Shown here one piece after another: positions 11,401 to 24,169 of a DNA stretch of 64,000 nt; within the stretch, counting starts at the first letter, position 1, and each line of letters starts with the position of its first letter. Under the pieces are notes generated by a model. It saw only the letters and a program-made list of their open reading frames with translations. It had not been told where the DNA came from and searched no databases. The stretch is taken from assembly GCA_934047225.1 (NCBI GenBank), contig OW203986.1, positions 21,393,221 through 21,457,220 of the forward strand, read 5' to 3'. This stretch comes from Ypsolopha sequella (taxonomy: Eukaryota > Arthropoda > Insecta > Lepidoptera > Ypsolophidae). Both the position numbers and the translations under genes were made by a program.

Positions 11401-11690
11401 TAGCAAATTTCATTCACCTCAACAAGACATCGCGTGGCGCATTGTAGCGTATACTTACTTCGCAATTCATGGTATCTAGGTTCGATCCCCTATCATAAAT
11501 TCTTTTTGTGTTTTAAATTTGTATTATTTTGCTATGTATGAAAATATAGCAAATTTCGTTCACCTCAACAAGACACCGCGTGGTACATTGTAGCGTATGC
11601 TTGCTTCGCAATTTATGGTATCTAGGTTCGATCCCCTATCATAAATTCTTTTTGTGTTTTAATTTGTATTATTTTGCTATGAATGAAATT
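11401..11690 (+). repeat. Two tandem tRNA-like (SINE-head) units, period 146 bp
   Basis: Units 11401-11546 and 11547-11690 differ at only a few positions. Each carries an A-box-like GTGGCGCATTGTAGCG (or GTGGTACATTGTAGCG) and a perfect B box GGTTCGATCCC (11479-11489 and 11625-11635), then CTATCATAAATTCTTTTTGT. The unit is a tRNA-derived pol III promoter duplicated head to tail. It does not fold into a full cloverleaf, so it is not a tRNA gene. Confidence 0.65.
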
Positions 11691-11869
11691 TTATTATGAA
11701 AATATAATGAGAAGTTTTTATAATGAAATAAAAAAGACCAATTATAAGATTTATTTATTTACAAGATCGTAACACTTGCATTTTTCGTTACTTTCATTAG
11801 TATTATTTCTGGTAATACGCATTCCTTGTGTGGACGTGTGGACTGTGCGGTGAAAGTCATAGTCCACAC

Positions 11870-11970
11870 ATCTACACCCTCATTTCACCGACGATTGTTA
11901 CGTCTGTTACGATTGTATGGAGATTGAGACTCCAGCATTTTACTGCCTGAGCTACGCCACTGTCCCCATA
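11870..11970 (-). repeat. tRNA-derived SINE-like remnant
   Basis: On the minus strand: GGGGACAGTGGCGTAGCTCA, then GGCAGTAAAATGCTGGAGTC and TCAATCTCCA. The first part matches a tRNA D arm and A box, and TGGAG/CTCCA can form an anticodon-like stem. No good B box or acceptor stem follows. It probably marks a decayed SINE. Confidence 0.4.
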
Positions 11971-12859
11971 TTAAAAGTACTAAAATGTGATAAATAACAA
12001 TAATTTCACAAACCTGGTAATAATAGCTGTGCTTTTTGTTCATTTTGAAAGCGCCATCTGCTAGAATAATGGCGAATTTTTTTCTCTCCTTGGCTGCAGT
12101 TTCGATATCCTGGTTGTTTCTCGCCAGTGAAGGAAAATAAAAAAATATATATATTTTAAAATCTCATTTCTTCCATTTCTTTGTCATCAATGTTTAAATT
12201 ACATAGTACACAATTTTCCTTTCTCCGTATTTTAACTACATCACATCAGCGAAGCAAAGCATATAATATGTATATATGTATTTGATGTTTTCAGAGATAC
12301 AAATATTTTGAAATCAGGACCTGTTTCTTTATTTCGTATTTACTGTCATGCATGATTCATGATAGATATAACTTGAAAATGTTTAGACTTCAAGAGATAA
12401 AATTTTAGTATTACATACCGAAATTACGGTACATTTGGTACAATGGCAACACTAGTTAGAATCAAAAAAGCATGCATTAGCAGTTTCGAAGAAATTATAA
12501 TAAGAATTCGGAGCGGCAACGCCGCAGTCGTCCCCGCTCCGTACATCTGGCAGCGTTGCATAATATACACATACGTAAAAAAGGTACTCACACATGCTTG
12601 TATGTTACTGCGTAGTGCGCACCACTACAATGTCAGAATTTGACGAAATATCATTACTAAAATGTGCTTGAAAGGTAATTTTTAAAAATATATTTTATTA
12701 ATTCGCGACTTATTGTGGCGTTACTTAGATTATTGACATAATTTTCAGTACATATAACCATATGGTTAACTCAGGAAAAGGCCTGAACTTTTGTATAGGA
12801 ATCGGATCCCCTTAAACACCAAAGGCAAGGCCTTAAAACGCCTCCTTACGTTATAATTT

Positions 12860-12995
12860 TAAACTCATTCCCAGAGCAAGTTATTGGGTGAATTTATATC
12901 TCCTCCTCTAAAAAGAAACTAAAAGAGCACTTTCAGCAACTTCATTATTACAATATAGCTACTTATGTATGATTATTTGTTACTGTATTATGATT
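12860..12995 (+). pseudogene. Possible LINE ORF2 C-terminal scrap
   Basis: One frame reads NSFPEQVIG, a stop, then SSSKKKLKEHFQQLHYYNI and a stop. The shape (Leu/Phe-Pro-Glu, then Lys-rich helix, then stop) is that of LINE ORF2 C-termini. Short and broken, so only suggestive. Confidence 0.35.
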
Positions 12996-12999
12996 ATAT

Positions 13000-15790
13000 G
13001 TATTTATATTATTTATGATATAAAAGGCCACTTTGATTGTTAAAGCCAAATTCATACTGAAGACTCGGTTTCAGGACCAAATTTCAATGAAACTTTTTGC
13101 GAGATACAAAAATATTTTTTCTTTGGCAACTTCTTGCTCACCATATTAAATCCGTCATATTCATTCGTTTATTTTAATATACATATTTTTCTTTTATTAT
13201 TGAACATGCGAGCGAAATTCTCCAAGTGTACTTGAATAATTCGGCGTTTGTATGTATATGTATGTAATGTATGTATGAATGTTTGTTCAACAATAACTCG
13301 AGTATCGTTGATCGGAACGTCACGAAATTTACTAAACTGCTGCCGTTAATTCGAGAGAATGATGACAGATGGAGTGTGGCGATATTTCGAAAAAATACTA
13401 CAAGTCAACAAGAGCTTCTTCACGACAAAAATAAATAAAGGCACGTTAAAAAAATATCAACGGTACAACAAATGGGACGAAATAAATCCAAATCATGATT
13501 ATTTAAACTTTTTTTATAAATAAAAACCCTGGAATAGAATATATATACGATCTTATTATTTGGTAAGGTATATCAGTTTTATAATACGACAACACTGCCT
13601 TACACCGCAGATATTATAAACCTTTTTCTGAAATGTCGATTCAAAAAGTCGAGGATTCATACTGCAGGCTGATTTGACAGAAATAATGCGCAGAAGGAAA
13701 ATTTAGTTATAGCACGAGCTCTTTGAAAGGTGACATTTATTTATACAGCCAAACTACCATATTGGCAAGTAATAATAATAAATCAGCAACACGGATCGTA
13801 ATACTTTTTGCTAATTTTGCCAAATAAAATGTTGACTTCCTATAGTAACTGACTCGGAGCTGGACTCGGGAAAACGATAAAAACAAATTAACGAGTTTCA
13901 CAAAAAGGGTAATAGAACATTGATCACTTAGATACAGAGTCTTATTTCAATATGATTTCCGCTACATAAATAAAATGACAACCTCTATATAAGGTTCTTA
14001 AATTCAAGTGAACACAATATCGCTAATAGAAAACTTTTCGCCAAAAATAATATTTTTTGCGCTTTTTTTTACTTTTACGTAGAAATTGAGTCAGCTGATT
14101 CATGAAGTTTTGTACTAGGAAGTGGAAAATATATAGGACAAAAATACTTTTTATTAACAAATAGGACCTTTTAACGATATACAATCTACCCTAAAATCAT
14201 CATGACAAATATAAAATATTGAAATGCAAAACAGTAAAAAAAAGGTTTTATCCCCTGACATTTGCAAACGTCACCATTCTCTCGAATGAACGGCCGGAGT
14301 TTAGGCGAGTAAATGAGACTAAAATAATTTTCAAGTTTGAACATGAGTCAAATTGTTCAAGGGGTTGCTGAGATATGGGGTTAGGGGTCCGTGAGTTCAC
14401 AGTTCAAAAAAAACTACTGGTAATATGAATATAACATATTGTTTTCGTTTTTATAAATCCTATTCTATAGTTCTACACGTTTAGTTTGCCGGTGGTGAAC
14501 TACCGCCTTCTTAGAAACGTCACATTTTGACAGTTTGCCGCGTTGTACCAGCGCCCTTGCTCACCGCAAAACTTATGAGTGTTAGATCTGTACGTCAACT
14601 ACTAATATGTACTTCTACAATTTGGCTAAATTGGTCCATTCTCTATCTAGATTAATTGTAATATCCGATTGGCTACAAATTAGCTATTCGATATAGAAGT
14701 TGGGCTGTATTGTCTATGCTATTCGATTACATACATAAACCAGTCAACATCATAACCCTCCTTCTGGTTTTGCTGAAGTCAGGTAAAAAAAAAACAAGTT
14801 AACTGAAAAGTAACAGGACGTATACAGCCTTATGTTTTCGTAAACTCTAACGAGTTCTTCCAAGATATTTGGAAAGACGAGTTAGAAGATTTAGTGCAAT
14901 CTTGTAAAGGTTACATCCTTGATGTTTTGATATATTTTTTGATTCCTTATAAGAACAGAATACCATTGAGTTTTATGGTTCCGTAGTGAAATAAAAATCT
15001 TGACTGCAAATCTTCAAAATCTGTCGGTCCGTCTGTTAGCGGCAAACTTGTAAAACCAATTTTATTTTGTCTGAAATGCGAGTGTAAAGTACAATTAAGA
15101 TTTTTTTGTGTCATATTGAGTAATATTATAAAATACATGCATATGTCGATTATTCTAGTTTATTTTATATTTACATGTTCCCCTCTATATTTTTCTTCCT
15201 CATCTTTTCTTCCACTCAAAAATTGCCTGGAATATTAGCAATAAAGGTCTTTGTACAATTTATTGTGTATTATATTTTGTGTAATGTCCATTTTGTGTAA
15301 TATAAAAGAAACCTTTTTGCAAGCAAATACAAATACAATTTATATTGACAAAACCCACGATAGAACACGCCTTCAACTTGACAGACTTTTTGTAATTAAC
15401 ATTTGAAATCAGTGATTTATACATCCAAAACCTATGCTAACGAGACATTTCATTGTCTATCTGTGGAAACGGTTGATTAAAAACATAAAATACCTTTTAA
15501 TGTTGTTATTTATTTCCCAGCAAATCAAAGTCAAAACTAATAAAGCAGAAGAATATCTCTACACTATTAATTAAGATTGAGAGCTTCCTCTAAATACAAA
15601 AACAATGATTTTAAAGTTCAGTTCTTGTAAATAAAATAAGTAAAATTTAAATGGATTCCGTCAGTTACGCCCTTTTTCCCGAGTGACCATCGTCCGAATT
15701 CCTTGTAAATCCATTAACTACCCATTAAATTGTTGAAAAGAAAAATCACCCGCCGCCTAATTCGATGGGCAAGGACAGGCAAGGACCTTG
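13000..15790. other. No gene recognised; minor repeat scraps
   Basis: Holds a (GTAT)n-rich stretch at 13245-13290 and a CCTTTTTCCC..CATCGTCCGAATTCCTTGTA segment (15660-15712) that also occurs near 4095-4140. Near 13045 and 13955 are words resembling the 2941 MITE (AATTCATACTGAAG, TGATCACTTA). No convincing exon. Confidence 0.5.
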
Positions 15791-15792
15791 GG

Positions 15793-15950
15793 TCGACCTG
15801 TTTCAGTACAAATATTGACAGAAACTATATTGAAACAACGTTCATATCAGCGCGCACTGCATTGCGACGTCGCTGGTCTCCGGATAGCGAAAAATAGGAC
15901 AAAATAATATTTTTCACATGGACGCGATGGACGGAAAAAAAAATCATAAA
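15793..15950 (+). repeat. Three-copy dispersed repeat, copy 1 (TTTTTCACATGGACGC family)
   Basis: Shares GTCTCCGG..AGCGAAAAATAGGACAAAAT and TTTTTCACATGGACGC with 28966-29135 (+) and, inverted, 51703-51845. No ends, coding region or class recognised. Confidence 0.6.
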
Positions 15951-16404
15951 TTATTTTCCTAAGCAATATTTTCCTTGTGCAAGAACCATACAAATATCAT
16001 TAGTGGTAGTCTAAAAACAGCTTGACTTTGAACAATATTTTCATTCTGTATCTTATAAGTGAGAATAATTTCCTAAAATAAAGTTGTTTAACGAAGAATA
16101 GTTGTAAGTGTAAGCAGCAGATATTAATAACAAAATCAAACTTTATATTTTGCGAAATATATGAATCGACAATAGTATAAAAATGTATAAAGGACCTGGG
16201 AGACATACATCTGGTAACTTGGCGCACACTATGGACCCAGACTCAACAGACAGCACTGACATACTCGACCGACTGACCCCGATTACTTAGTACGAGTACT
16301 TCCTTCCAAACTGCTTTTTAATTTTTATTATACTCACTTTGGATTATATTAATACCTGAAATACATCGATTTCGTTACTCACTCTAGCTGACTAATAATC
16401 ATCA

Positions 16405-16690
16405 AAACCTCTAGGGTACTTTTGTAGTCTTAGAAAGCTGAAATTTGGTATGCAGGCTAAGATTAGCACAAAAACAAAAAAAGAAACCTGTAACTTCCAC
16501 TTTCGAACCCCTCATAAAGGGGGTTTGGTTCTATATTATAATAATATCTATTCCCAACTTCCAAAAGTTTTAGAAAGCTGAAATTTGGTATGCAGGCTAG
16601 AATTTGCACACAAATAAAAAAAAGTTAAAATATCTGTAACTTTTACCCTCCAACTGCGGGGGGCGCAGGTCTATTTCCTTAAAATTGAAA
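16405..16690 (+). repeat. Two-unit tandem repeat, period 140 bp
   Basis: TTAGAAAGCTGAAATTTGGT and the next ten bases (ATGCAGGCTA) are identical at 16430-16459 and 16570-16599. Flanking parts (CTGTAACTT, CCCTC..GGGGG) are also shared but diverged. A related AGAAAGCTAAAATTTTGCAC segment occurs near 27210. A decayed tandem unit of unknown origin. Confidence 0.6.
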
Positions 16691-16939
16691 TGAAACGCCA
16701 CCAAAAACATTATAACATATAACTATTTAAGAGTGAAAGCGTTATGAGCTTGTGAGTAACTACTTTATATGAACTGTTTTTGGTGGAATACTGAATAGAC
16801 TTCAATACATATCTATATAAAATGTAAAATTTCACATAAATTCCAAAAACCTCATTGATGCATGTTCAACCTGCAGATAAATACCATAAGTGGTAGTTAT
16901 TGAATAAATAAATAAATAAATAAAACAATAAAACTCGTG

Positions 16940-17120
16940 AGCCCCTCGCTCCTTCCTCCCTCCATCAGGCATAATCATGTAGCCCACCATGCGGCAGTAT
17001 ATCCATCCCCAATTTCTGGGCCAGACTAGTGACAGGCAGCGGCGTCACTGGTCTGAGGGTTTCGGCACTCCGCTCACCAACTCGCCTGCCCAGCGTGTGT
17101 GGGAATGGGACTGCCAAAAG
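16940..17120 (+). repeat. SINE-like dispersed repeat, copy 1
   Basis: GGTTTCGGCACTCCGCTCAC then CAACTCGCCTGCC matches, inverted, 37775-37985, which also carries the CCATCAGCC..TCCACTGCTGGACAT end widely found in Lepidoptera. GC-rich against its surroundings. Frames of 60-85 codons on both strands are incidental. Confidence 0.6.
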
Positions 17121-17471
17121 TGGCAAAATTTTGGAAAGGCCTATGCGTACCAGCATACAAAGACAAGATAGAAATACAATTAAAAACATGTTGGGAATTA
17201 CTAATTTACCACAAGAAAACAAATGGGGTTTAAATTAAAGTTCCTACAGGTAGTTGTACACAGTTGTCTGGCTCGTAAAGGAATGTCGTTTCGGTATACC
17301 ATATATCCACACCCACCCATAAAGGTCAATAAATGAATCAATTTTGGTATGAATACAATAAATGCTCCAAATACACAGTCGTTCTAATCCCAAAAACATG
17401 TTTGTTGTTTTTAAAATAAATACACAACAACAAATCTAATTTTGTTATTTTTTTGTTGTAAATTGGTAATA

Positions 17472-17633
17472 GTGTCGATTCAGTGTGACATGATTTAACA
17501 TATTTGACAGGACTAAACTTAATTTAAGCGTTCTGTCTTTTTCTTGCTGTATCGAAAAGACAAAGAAAGGACGCTTAAAATAAGGTTAGTCCTGTCAAAT
17601 AATAAATTAAGTCGTGTTACATCGAATCGACAC
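17472..17633. mobile_element. Palindromic MITE with GTGTCGATTC termini, copy 1
   Basis: GTGTCGATTC at 17472 is inverted as GAATCGACAC at 17624-17633. The arms pair through ATTTGACAGGACTAA..CTTA and TAAGGTTAGTCCTGTCAAAT. A second, shorter copy is at 48967-49083. No target duplication is clear. Confidence 0.75.
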
Positions 17634-17639
17634 CAATTG

Positions 17640-20600
17640 ACATAAGTTACGCTGATTACTTTATCTCTTTTTTGTCAACTTTGTGATTTTACGAGTATTT
17701 TTCTTGCAAAAAACCAAGATTTACTTGAACTGCTTCATTTTAAACTGGATTTAGCCTGCGGCTTTGCCTGCGTTTATTTAGTTTTTGTGTAGTCCTATCG
17801 AATCTGTCAATGTCTTTCGGACCAATATAGTTAACCACAAATATAATACGTATTTGACCTGACTGGCTTAGAGTATTTTGGGTTTCAGGAAAATTATTTT
17901 TGCTTGTGACTTTGTCCGCGTGGATTTTAAATATACACTCGAATCAGGTTTTCCAATCAATACAAACTTATACAAAAGTAACCTAGAGTACTCAATGTTA
18001 AATTGAAGGTTCTAACCATTACAACAATGAAAGAATTTTCAATATCGGTTAAGTAGTTATTAATGGCTATTTAATGGAACTGCTCGTCCCCAGGGAATAA
18101 TGTAGAAGTAATGGAATAATGAATTTGTGTAAGAATATTCAGAATCAGATGTGTAGTTCCAGAGATTACCTCCTTAATCCAAACTAACAGACACCTCCTC
18201 TTTATGAACTTTGATATTTAAAGGGATTAACATTTAACCTCTAGTCTGCCGGCAAAAAATATAACAATTATTATTATCGAACATTTTGTATAACTGAAGC
18301 GTAGATTTTACTGTTTTTATTATGCGTTAAATTTATATTTGTTTTTGTATTAAATAATTCATTCATTCATATTTATTAAGGAATTTTCTGATCCGTATTG
18401 TGTTCTCTACAAAATAAATTTATTTATTTTATATTCTTCGATAGTGATGTAGGCGGAGGTCATTGGATTTTAGCGGCCTTGCACGGTCGCCGACCAACGT
18501 CAACCCGTTTCGAATTCCACATGATACAACAATAATTCAAATACCAATTTATCCTTATTTTTAATAACTTAAGAGTCAGTTTTGTATGGTAATCATCATC
18601 AAAACAATCTGATGTTTACTAATTCGTAAGCGGACAGTAAAAATCTAGAGCAAAGACGCCATTGATAACAATTTGCATTTATTTTGATAAATCTTGAATT
18701 TTATTGCGTCTTAATTTCTCTTCTGTTTTAACCCAAATTTTTAGCTAATAGCGCCACTTAGTTTTAAATTTATTAAATACATGATTTATCAATGGCTATA
18801 ATTTATACCTATTCTTTATCTTTTTTAACGCCAACACAACTTTACAGAGAAATAAGGAATAAACATTTATCTTTGTCTTCTTAACAGTCATTTTTTGATA
18901 AATGTAATTTTATAAACAGCAGCTAATAAAAAATTGAAGGGTTCTGTCCAGGCATATTACAAAATGCGTTAAAGTTATTAGTAGGTAGTCATAATTGGTT
19001 AGATGGGGTTATACCTATATACAGCGGATGGACATTAGAAATTCAATTATATTACTGCAAAAAAGTACCCGATTTTACTTATAATTTGAGGTATTAAATT
19101 CAGAGTGTTAGTATGAACAAATTGATATAACTGCGTAATGGGATGATTTTTTTTTCGGAAATAGTGTATCTGGCTACTTTCTCCATAGAATAATCATTTT
19201 AAATTTGTTTATGTATTATAAATACCACGCAAGCTCCAGGGGAAGATGATGCAAATCGAGATAAAATGACAATGATTTAGATCATTTTGTTACAATAATC
19301 AGGATATAATACCAAAGATTAGTTGTCAAAAAAATATACTTTTGTTCTTCTAACTTTTCAGAAGTAATTTTGACCAAACCACGTTAATTGATTCATTTAT
19401 ACGCTGTAGGTAAAATATTTGAAACCCTCTATTTTACTTTATTTTAGGCTTCTTATTTAATTTCTCTCAAGTATCGATATGTATGTGTCTTTATTGCATT
19501 CAGAAACTGAGTTATTTAATAAAAATGCAATTTTTTCGAGAGTGCGTGATATTTCGGTTGTCGTATAACAGCCAGACTCAGGGTGAGCTATTATTAAACA
19601 ATAATGAAACATTATTCAATGATGATTCTATGTATTCGATGCAAAATGAGGTCAGACTCAGGCTATTATGTATTTGTCGATGATTTAAAAAAAAGTTAAG
19701 GTCGTCATGACTCAAAATTCTGAGATGTTGAGAGCGAAACAATATTTTCAAGGAGTAGTTCGCAATTTTATTTTTCTTTTATTATAAAACATTTACGGTT
19801 TCTGTTCATTTTACGATTTAATTAGTGTTCTCCGTTTTGCTTAGTATTTTTTAGGCTTCGTGTCTGTTCAGCAACCTTGCACTTTACGTCAAAAATTATA
19901 ATTTTAGACTAACCGTGATTGTACCCCGCCTTAAAGGGTTTCCATTTTTAATGGAACCCTGATACTTCACATTGTTTAAAGAAAGCCGTCGGCACACATA
20001 TACTTTATCATTGACATGGTTTTTATCAATGATGACAAATAAGTTGCATTAATATCTCTATTGTTAACTTTTACTAAAAAGTTGGTCAATGCGATTACGT
20101 GTTCTAATTTCAGGCTTTGGCACACAAGAAATACCTACCCTCAGCATCAGATTATTCTTCGGATAGAACCATCAGCGCATCTGCTTGCCACAAAATAACA
20201 GTAGTTTCTTATCAAATAAACATAGATAGACGATAAAAATCAAATAATTATTTAAATTCAAAATATATTGGTGACGGCCACGGACGTTAAAATATCCCGG
20301 ACAGAGTTTCGCTAACAAACAAGTGAAGCACCCCTAGTAAGCCGACCCGCTTGTACGCACAAGCCCGGGCATGCACACATTCACATCATAGTAAGCCAAT
20401 TTCGATAGTAAGTCCACTCACACATTTACAGACCGCCCCGCTATTGCTATGCTTCAGTAGTTACGTAGCTGCGAGTCCGTCCGCCTTTTTTACGTTCGTG
20501 GTGACGGCTCACAAGAAGCTAAAAACACTTTTTGTTATATAGGTCTACTCTTATATGCGAAAAACAAGGTTCATAAAAGTAAATATAAAATTAACATCCT

Positions 20601-20680
20601 AACAAACATTTAATGTTTTATTCGGTAAGTAAAAATTGCTTACGATTTAAACAAGTTTAATAACGTGTTCCGATAAATCT
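17640..20680. other. No gene recognised
   Basis: AT-rich, with an ATTC-type tail near 18360-18378 and a slightly GC-richer stretch at 20265-20520 whose 63-codon frame (20351-20542) matches nothing I know. Confidence 0.55.
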
Positions 20681-20684
20681 TAAA

Positions 20685-20710
20685 GTTTCTGAAGTTATAA
20701 CTTCAGAAAC
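20685..20710. repeat. Perfect 26-nt palindrome
   Basis: GTTTCTGAAGTTA is followed immediately by its exact reverse complement TAACTTCAGAAAC. No spacer and no neighbouring repeat relation seen. Confidence 0.85.
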
Positions 20711-21204
20711 GAGGTGTAGGAATTTATTATAAGGTTTGATAATAGACTAAAGGAGTAAGGGAGTGTACCTTTCAATATGCCAATCGTAATCGACTTTTTT
20801 TCAAGAGAACACATAAAAAGTATTACTCTTCTTGACACTGATAATTTTTGACCGTTATTTTATAGTGCTTTTGAAGACTCTCACTATAACCTTTTTTTCC
20901 CCGATCAAAACGAGTGGTTATGCGTTTCAAGTGTAACTTTGTATGTTTGTATTGGTATAACAATTTGGTCTTCCTCGTACAGAATTCAAAGTAGAGATTA
21001 AGAATTAGTAAAGAAAGGTGTCACGGTGCGAGCATGTTTATTCTAAAAAGTTATGTAGTATGGTCCCATGTGGTTATATTAAATGTAAATGTCGATTTAA
21101 AAAAAAACTAAAATATTTTCATTTCATGCAATAGTAGGGTGGTACTAAACAATAAATCTTACCAATCACTTTTCTCTAAACAAGACTCTATCGAAACTAG
21201 GTAT

Positions 21205-21810
21205 ATTCTGCAGCTTGCAGCGAAAACGTGAATATGCTGAAATGCCTTTATGATTCCGCTACGATGTTTGTCCAACAGGGTGTACAAACAAAACCAACAC
21301 ACATACAACGCGGCGTGAGACTGGGGGACGTTATTTCCCCAAAACTGTTTACTGCTGCGGTAGAGGACGTCTTCAAAAAATTAGACTTGAACGGATGAGG
21401 TAGAAACGTGAACGTGAACGGAGAGTATGTTTCATATATTTGTCTTACCGATGACTTAGTGTTAATGGGGGAAACGCTGCAGGAACTTGAGGAAATGCTG
21501 CGCATTTCTGCTGGTTCTTCCAAACGCGTGGGCTGTGGATGAAATAAGACTAAGACCATGTCCAAGTGTCACGGCATCCATCAAAAGCCTGTCGACAATG
21601 GCAGCATCGGAGTTGTTCAAAAATATATTTTTATCTGGGTCAAGTGATCCAACTTGGTAAAAACAACTTCAACGCCGAGGCTGACAGAAAAATATGCTTG
21701 GGGTGGGCAGCATTCGGGAAGTTGCGTCTCATATTTACGTCATCAATATTTTCAACCTATGCGTCCTACCTGTGATGAAGTACGGTGCTATACAGGTACA
21801 CCACAAATGT
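21205..21810 (+). pseudogene. RTE-clade LINE reverse-transcriptase pseudogene
   Basis: Frames give NMLKCLYDSATMFVQQG, then QRGVRLGDVISPKLFTAAVE and DVFKKLDLNG, stop, GRNVNVNGEYVSYICLTDDL, ETLQELEEMLR. After frameshifts come YFYLGQVIQLGKNNFNAEAD, KICLGWAAFGKLR and PVMKYGA. This is the order of the RTE/BovB-type reverse transcriptase palm and thumb (GVRQGDVISPKLF; FADD box; YLGQxIQLG; GWAAFGKLR; PVMxYGA). The catalytic FADD is changed to LTDD, and at least two in-frame stops (TGA near 21398 and 21538) are present. Both ends are missing. Confidence 0.85.
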
Positions 21811-22449
21811 ACTACAATTACTTATATTCTCTGTGAAATCCTTAAACAATGATTTTAGAGGAAAACGCAGCTAAATATTGGTTAAATATTTAGTTTATTA
21901 AATAATATTTTATTTTGTAAAATCCTTCTATAATACAAAATAGGTATCACCTATCGTTGGTATAATAATGATGATATGAATAATAACTTATTTTGTTTAA
22001 TAATAAAAATCGCACCTAATCAAATTCCTAAAAATGTACACAATAAAACGAGTAAAAAAAATTCCATTGCTTTCTCTACATAATTTATGCAACATTTTCT
22101 GGTTTTTACGTTATCTAGTAACCCAGAGAGAGAAAGTTACGAAACAAAAAAAACAGTGAACTAAAAAAAAATACTGTCATAAATATTCCCCGTATTCCCC
22201 AAGATATACTTTCAGTGGAAGAGTAAAACTTGCACTAACCCTTTTTTTCAAAGCATCTCGAACTGTAACTGCTCGCGAGATTCTGGCGCCAATCTTGATA
22301 ATTCCATTACCAAGAAACAGGATACTCTCTGCGGATAAACAGCCGAATATTGAATCTTATTCCAAAGCTGTTCAGTTTAGTTTTAGCTGTTCCGATTATA
22401 AAGTGTTGGTATGTTCGGAATGCAAGCTATTAATTTTGTTTTGGGTGTC

Positions 22450-22479
22450 GCGCAGGCGCCTTGGCGTCGACGCCTGCGC
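22450..22479. repeat. GC-rich stem-loop
   Basis: GCGCAGGCG (22450-22458) and CGCCTGCGC (22471-22479) can form a perfect 9-bp stem, with a second self-complementary GGCGTCGACGCC overlapping its 3' half. It stands out in AT-rich surroundings. No adjacent gene to regulate was found. Confidence 0.6.
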
Positions 22480-22591
22480 ATAAATACTGCAAGCTCTTGT
22501 TGCGGCTGTAGGCTTTACGTTTTGGAAGAGATTTATTTCACAAAATTATAATATGATAATAAATAAATATAAGAATAAAAGTAGAAATTGA

Positions 22592-22650
22592 GTTGGCAGG
22601 TGAGAACCATTTGAAAGATCCGGGTTCAATCCCCGTTCGTATATGCAAAA
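22592..22650 (+). repeat. tRNA-derived SINE-like scrap
   Basis: GAGTTGGCAGGTGAGAACC then AAGATCCGGGTTCAATCCCC resembles a tRNA variable region and B box (GGTTCAATCCC). No A box of quality upstream. Confidence 0.3.
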
Positions 22651-22659
22651 TTATATTAA

Positions 22660-24120
22660 AATTAAATATTAGTTTCAGTCGATACTAAAATTATTTATTA
22701 ATTAGTCGATTTAATGATTAAACGAGTTTTATAATTAAATCTTTTTTATGACCTCGGGTAATGAGTTTTAGTATACGAAATCAACTAACCCCGATTTCGC
22801 TTGCCGTCTTTAATTTATAATTATGGCTGGGGCAAGAGAGCTAAGTGAATAAAGTAGCCCTTTTATGAATAATTAGTCGTAAAGTAAAGTATTGTAATGA
22901 ATGATTCCACAAATTTAATTTTGATGGCAATAAGCTAATAAATTGTTTTTTTTAAATTTTGATTAATAAAAAATAACCTCTTACTTCTCAGTAAGTAAAT
23001 TGCAACTAGTTGCAAGATACACAACTGAAAATAAAAAAGTCTGTCAAGTATGAGTAGAACTCGCGCCCTGAGGATTCTGTACAATTTAAATAACTTAGTA
23101 TACCTAAATAATTCGAAAGAAAGTTACAAACTTATCATTTCCTACAAAATATATGAAACTGCAAAATTAAGTTGGTCCAGGTTTTGGGTACGTAACCTTA
23201 AATCTACATTATAATTTTTTGTTTAAATGCTGTGGTACATAATATACAAAAATTCCAAATTCCTAACTATTTTGGTCTTTGACATAGACCCCCTAACAAA
23301 AATGGTTTAAAACTGACAAAAGCTTACGAAGTTGTTTAATTTCTTTTATTATTGCAACCAAATAAACATTAATTTATCATGATTGATAACTAATAATAAA
23401 TAATGAACGATTAAAAAACGTACTAATATTTGTTAAGAAATTAATTAATCCTTCGTCAAAAATAAAAGGTTATCCTAATTCTTTTTTCACGAAAGAAGTC
23501 CCCCGTCAAAATACTTTTATTGCCAAGCACTAAATACGAAAATGCCTTGATCTGAGGAATTCTTTCTTGAAGTCGATCACGGAAGTGACGTACAAGTTGT
23601 GAATCGGACTCCCTATACGAGGCGCGAACAAAGAAGCATTCAAGTTTTGTTTTAAAAAAGTAAGATGAAATGATTCATGATGGCTTTGATAAAAATAAGG
23701 TATGTATAAAATAATCATATCTAATCTACGAGAATGTCTATATTTTAGACGGATTTGAGCTCGGAATGATGAATTTGTTCTAAATGTCATGGCTTTATCC
23801 AGCATGGATAACACTTCCTAGTGACTAAAACTCGAGTAAAGACATCGGATGCTCACGATTTCACGTTTTCATCATTGTTGAGGTAAGATCTTGAAACAAT
23901 TTTTGATGCAATGGTAGGCCATACTTAAATTGCTCTATTATTCTTAGAACCCATTATAAAATCATTCCAAATTTAAAATGTTTGCTGTTAACAATGTTCT
24001 TTTGAAAACATGGTTTTACAATAATTTAAATTTTAATTGCTAAGTTATATTAACATAATTATTGAAAGTTGACCCTTAGTCTTTTAAATTATTATAATTA
24101 CATAAGAAAACAGTTAAATT
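22660..24120. other. No gene recognised
   Basis: AT-rich, with no inverted ends, tRNA-like boxes or coding similarity seen. The 94-codon minus frame at 23530-23814 has no recognisable domain. Confidence 0.55.
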
Positions 24121-24128
24121 AAATTTTA

Positions 24129-24169
24129 GTGAGATATATTTCGGGCCACTCGGGCCCGGCATCAGTCAC
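24129..24169 (-). other. Hammerhead-like structured repeat motif, copy 3
   Basis: Minus strand: GTGA, CTGATGC, perfect 6-bp hairpin CGGGCC-CGAGT-GGCCCG, AAATATATC, TCAC. The outer stem is GTGA/TCAC, which differs in sequence from the ATTCGA/TCGAAT stem of other copies yet still pairs. Confidence 0.55.

Noticed and set aside
12443..12643. 66-codon frame starting MATLVRIKK
   Set aside because: No domain similarity and no supporting exon features; not called.
16405..16690. CRISPR-like direct repeats
   Set aside because: Only two diverged units with a 140-bp period in an animal genome; an ordinary tandem repeat.
20351..20542. 63-codon His/Ser/Leu-rich frame
   Set aside because: No family resemblance, no splice or promoter context; slightly GC-rich segment only.
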